In this document: in pieces, positions 63,940-64,000 of the stretch
Layout: each line of letters opens with the position of its first letter
Numbering within the stretch: the stretch's first letter is position 1
Source of the DNA: Saccharibacillus sp. CPCC 101409
GTDB taxonomy: Bacteria > Bacillota > Bacilli > Paenibacillales > Paenibacillaceae
NCBI RefSeq assembly: GCF_030518235.1
Contig: NZ_JAULSA010000002.1
Coordinates: forward strand, 760,239-824,238
Reading direction: 5' to 3'
DNA: 64,000 nucleotides
The notes under the pieces: generated by a model
Seen by the model: the letters and a program-made list of their open reading frames with translations, nothing else
Databases searched by the model: none
What the model was told of the DNA's origin: nothing
Made by a program: the position numbers and the translations under genes

Positions 63940-64000
63940 GTGCCCAGCCAAGCACTCTTTTTCTAGCCGGTGAAAGTCCGGTCGCGGGAGGGGCCAAGCC
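63940..64000 (+). mobile_element. possible 5' end of a group II intron, cut by the window edge
   Basis: From 63940 the sequence begins GTGCCCAGCC, close to the GTGYG start of group II introns. It then has GCCGGTGAAAGTCCGG (63965-63980), the small stem with a GTGAAA-type loop often seen near the 5' end of domain I, and GGGAGGGGCCAAGCC. A hairpin 14 bases upstream would suit a class C target. Only 61 bases are visible, so no reverse transcriptase or catalytic domain can be checked. Confidence 0.35.

Noticed and set aside
1..64000. tRNA or rRNA genes, CRISPR arrays, complete insertion sequences, prophage genes
   Set aside because: None was recognised on either strand by reading; a covariance or profile search could still reveal a missed small RNA.

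Overview
The window is a GC-rich bacterial chromosome segment from a Bacillota member, most likely family Paenibacillaceae. A Saccharibacillus or close Paenibacillus relative is my guess. The evidence is strong Shine-Dalgarno sites, bacillithiol genes, S-layer-homology and copper-amine-oxidase-like surface proteins, YesM/YesN regulators, LplABC-type sugar importers and a B. subtilis-like gene order. No tRNA, rRNA, CRISPR array, prophage or complete insertion sequence was seen.

Region 1 (1-23.4 kb) is a vertically inherited backbone matching the B. subtilis ypjA-to-dnaD segment. It holds a histidine phosphatase, an IDEAL-domain protein, then ypjA, ypjD(mazG), dapB, mgsA, bshB1, bshA, cca and birA, followed by panBCD, dinG, rex, an MtaD-type deaminase and ypmB. 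Next come a short FtsH-like protease with an unknown membrane-anchored partner, a 3-hydroxyacyl-CoA dehydrogenase, ackA, asnS and dnaD. Many genes overlap by 4-8 bases and are probably translationally coupled. The functions are lysine, pantothenate and bacillithiol synthesis, tRNA maturation and charging, redox control and overflow metabolism.

Region 2 (23.5-45 kb) lies between dnaD and nth, which are neighbours in B. subtilis. It holds a sugar importer of unknown substrate with its own YesM/YesN two-component system, and an ECF sigma/anti-sigma/triple-TM2-like membrane protein operon whose sigma gene appears to start with ATT. It also holds proBAC (minus strand) behind a T-box leader, a LysR regulator divergent from leuCD with phased half-sites between them, a secreted cell-wall amidase and an SLH-domain surface protein.

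Region 3 (45-55 kb) has nth, a small conserved unknown gene, a double-headed bacterial dynamin (DynA/YpbR type), a membrane GGDEF-EAL c-di-GMP enzyme, an S66 LD-carboxypeptidase-like protein and an MsrA-MsrB fusion whose MsrB half has lost its catalytic residues.

Region 4 (55-64 kb) is a pectin/rhamnogalacturonan oligosaccharide locus: a membrane-bound AraC regulator (YtdP type), split divergent permeases, a lipoprotein binding protein, a GH105 unsaturated rhamnogalacturonyl hydrolase and a cytosolic pectinesterase. The divergent permease promoters share an identical 14-base core and repeated TAATCATCA boxes. The window ends in a run of short hairpin repeats followed by what may be the 5' end of a group II intron.
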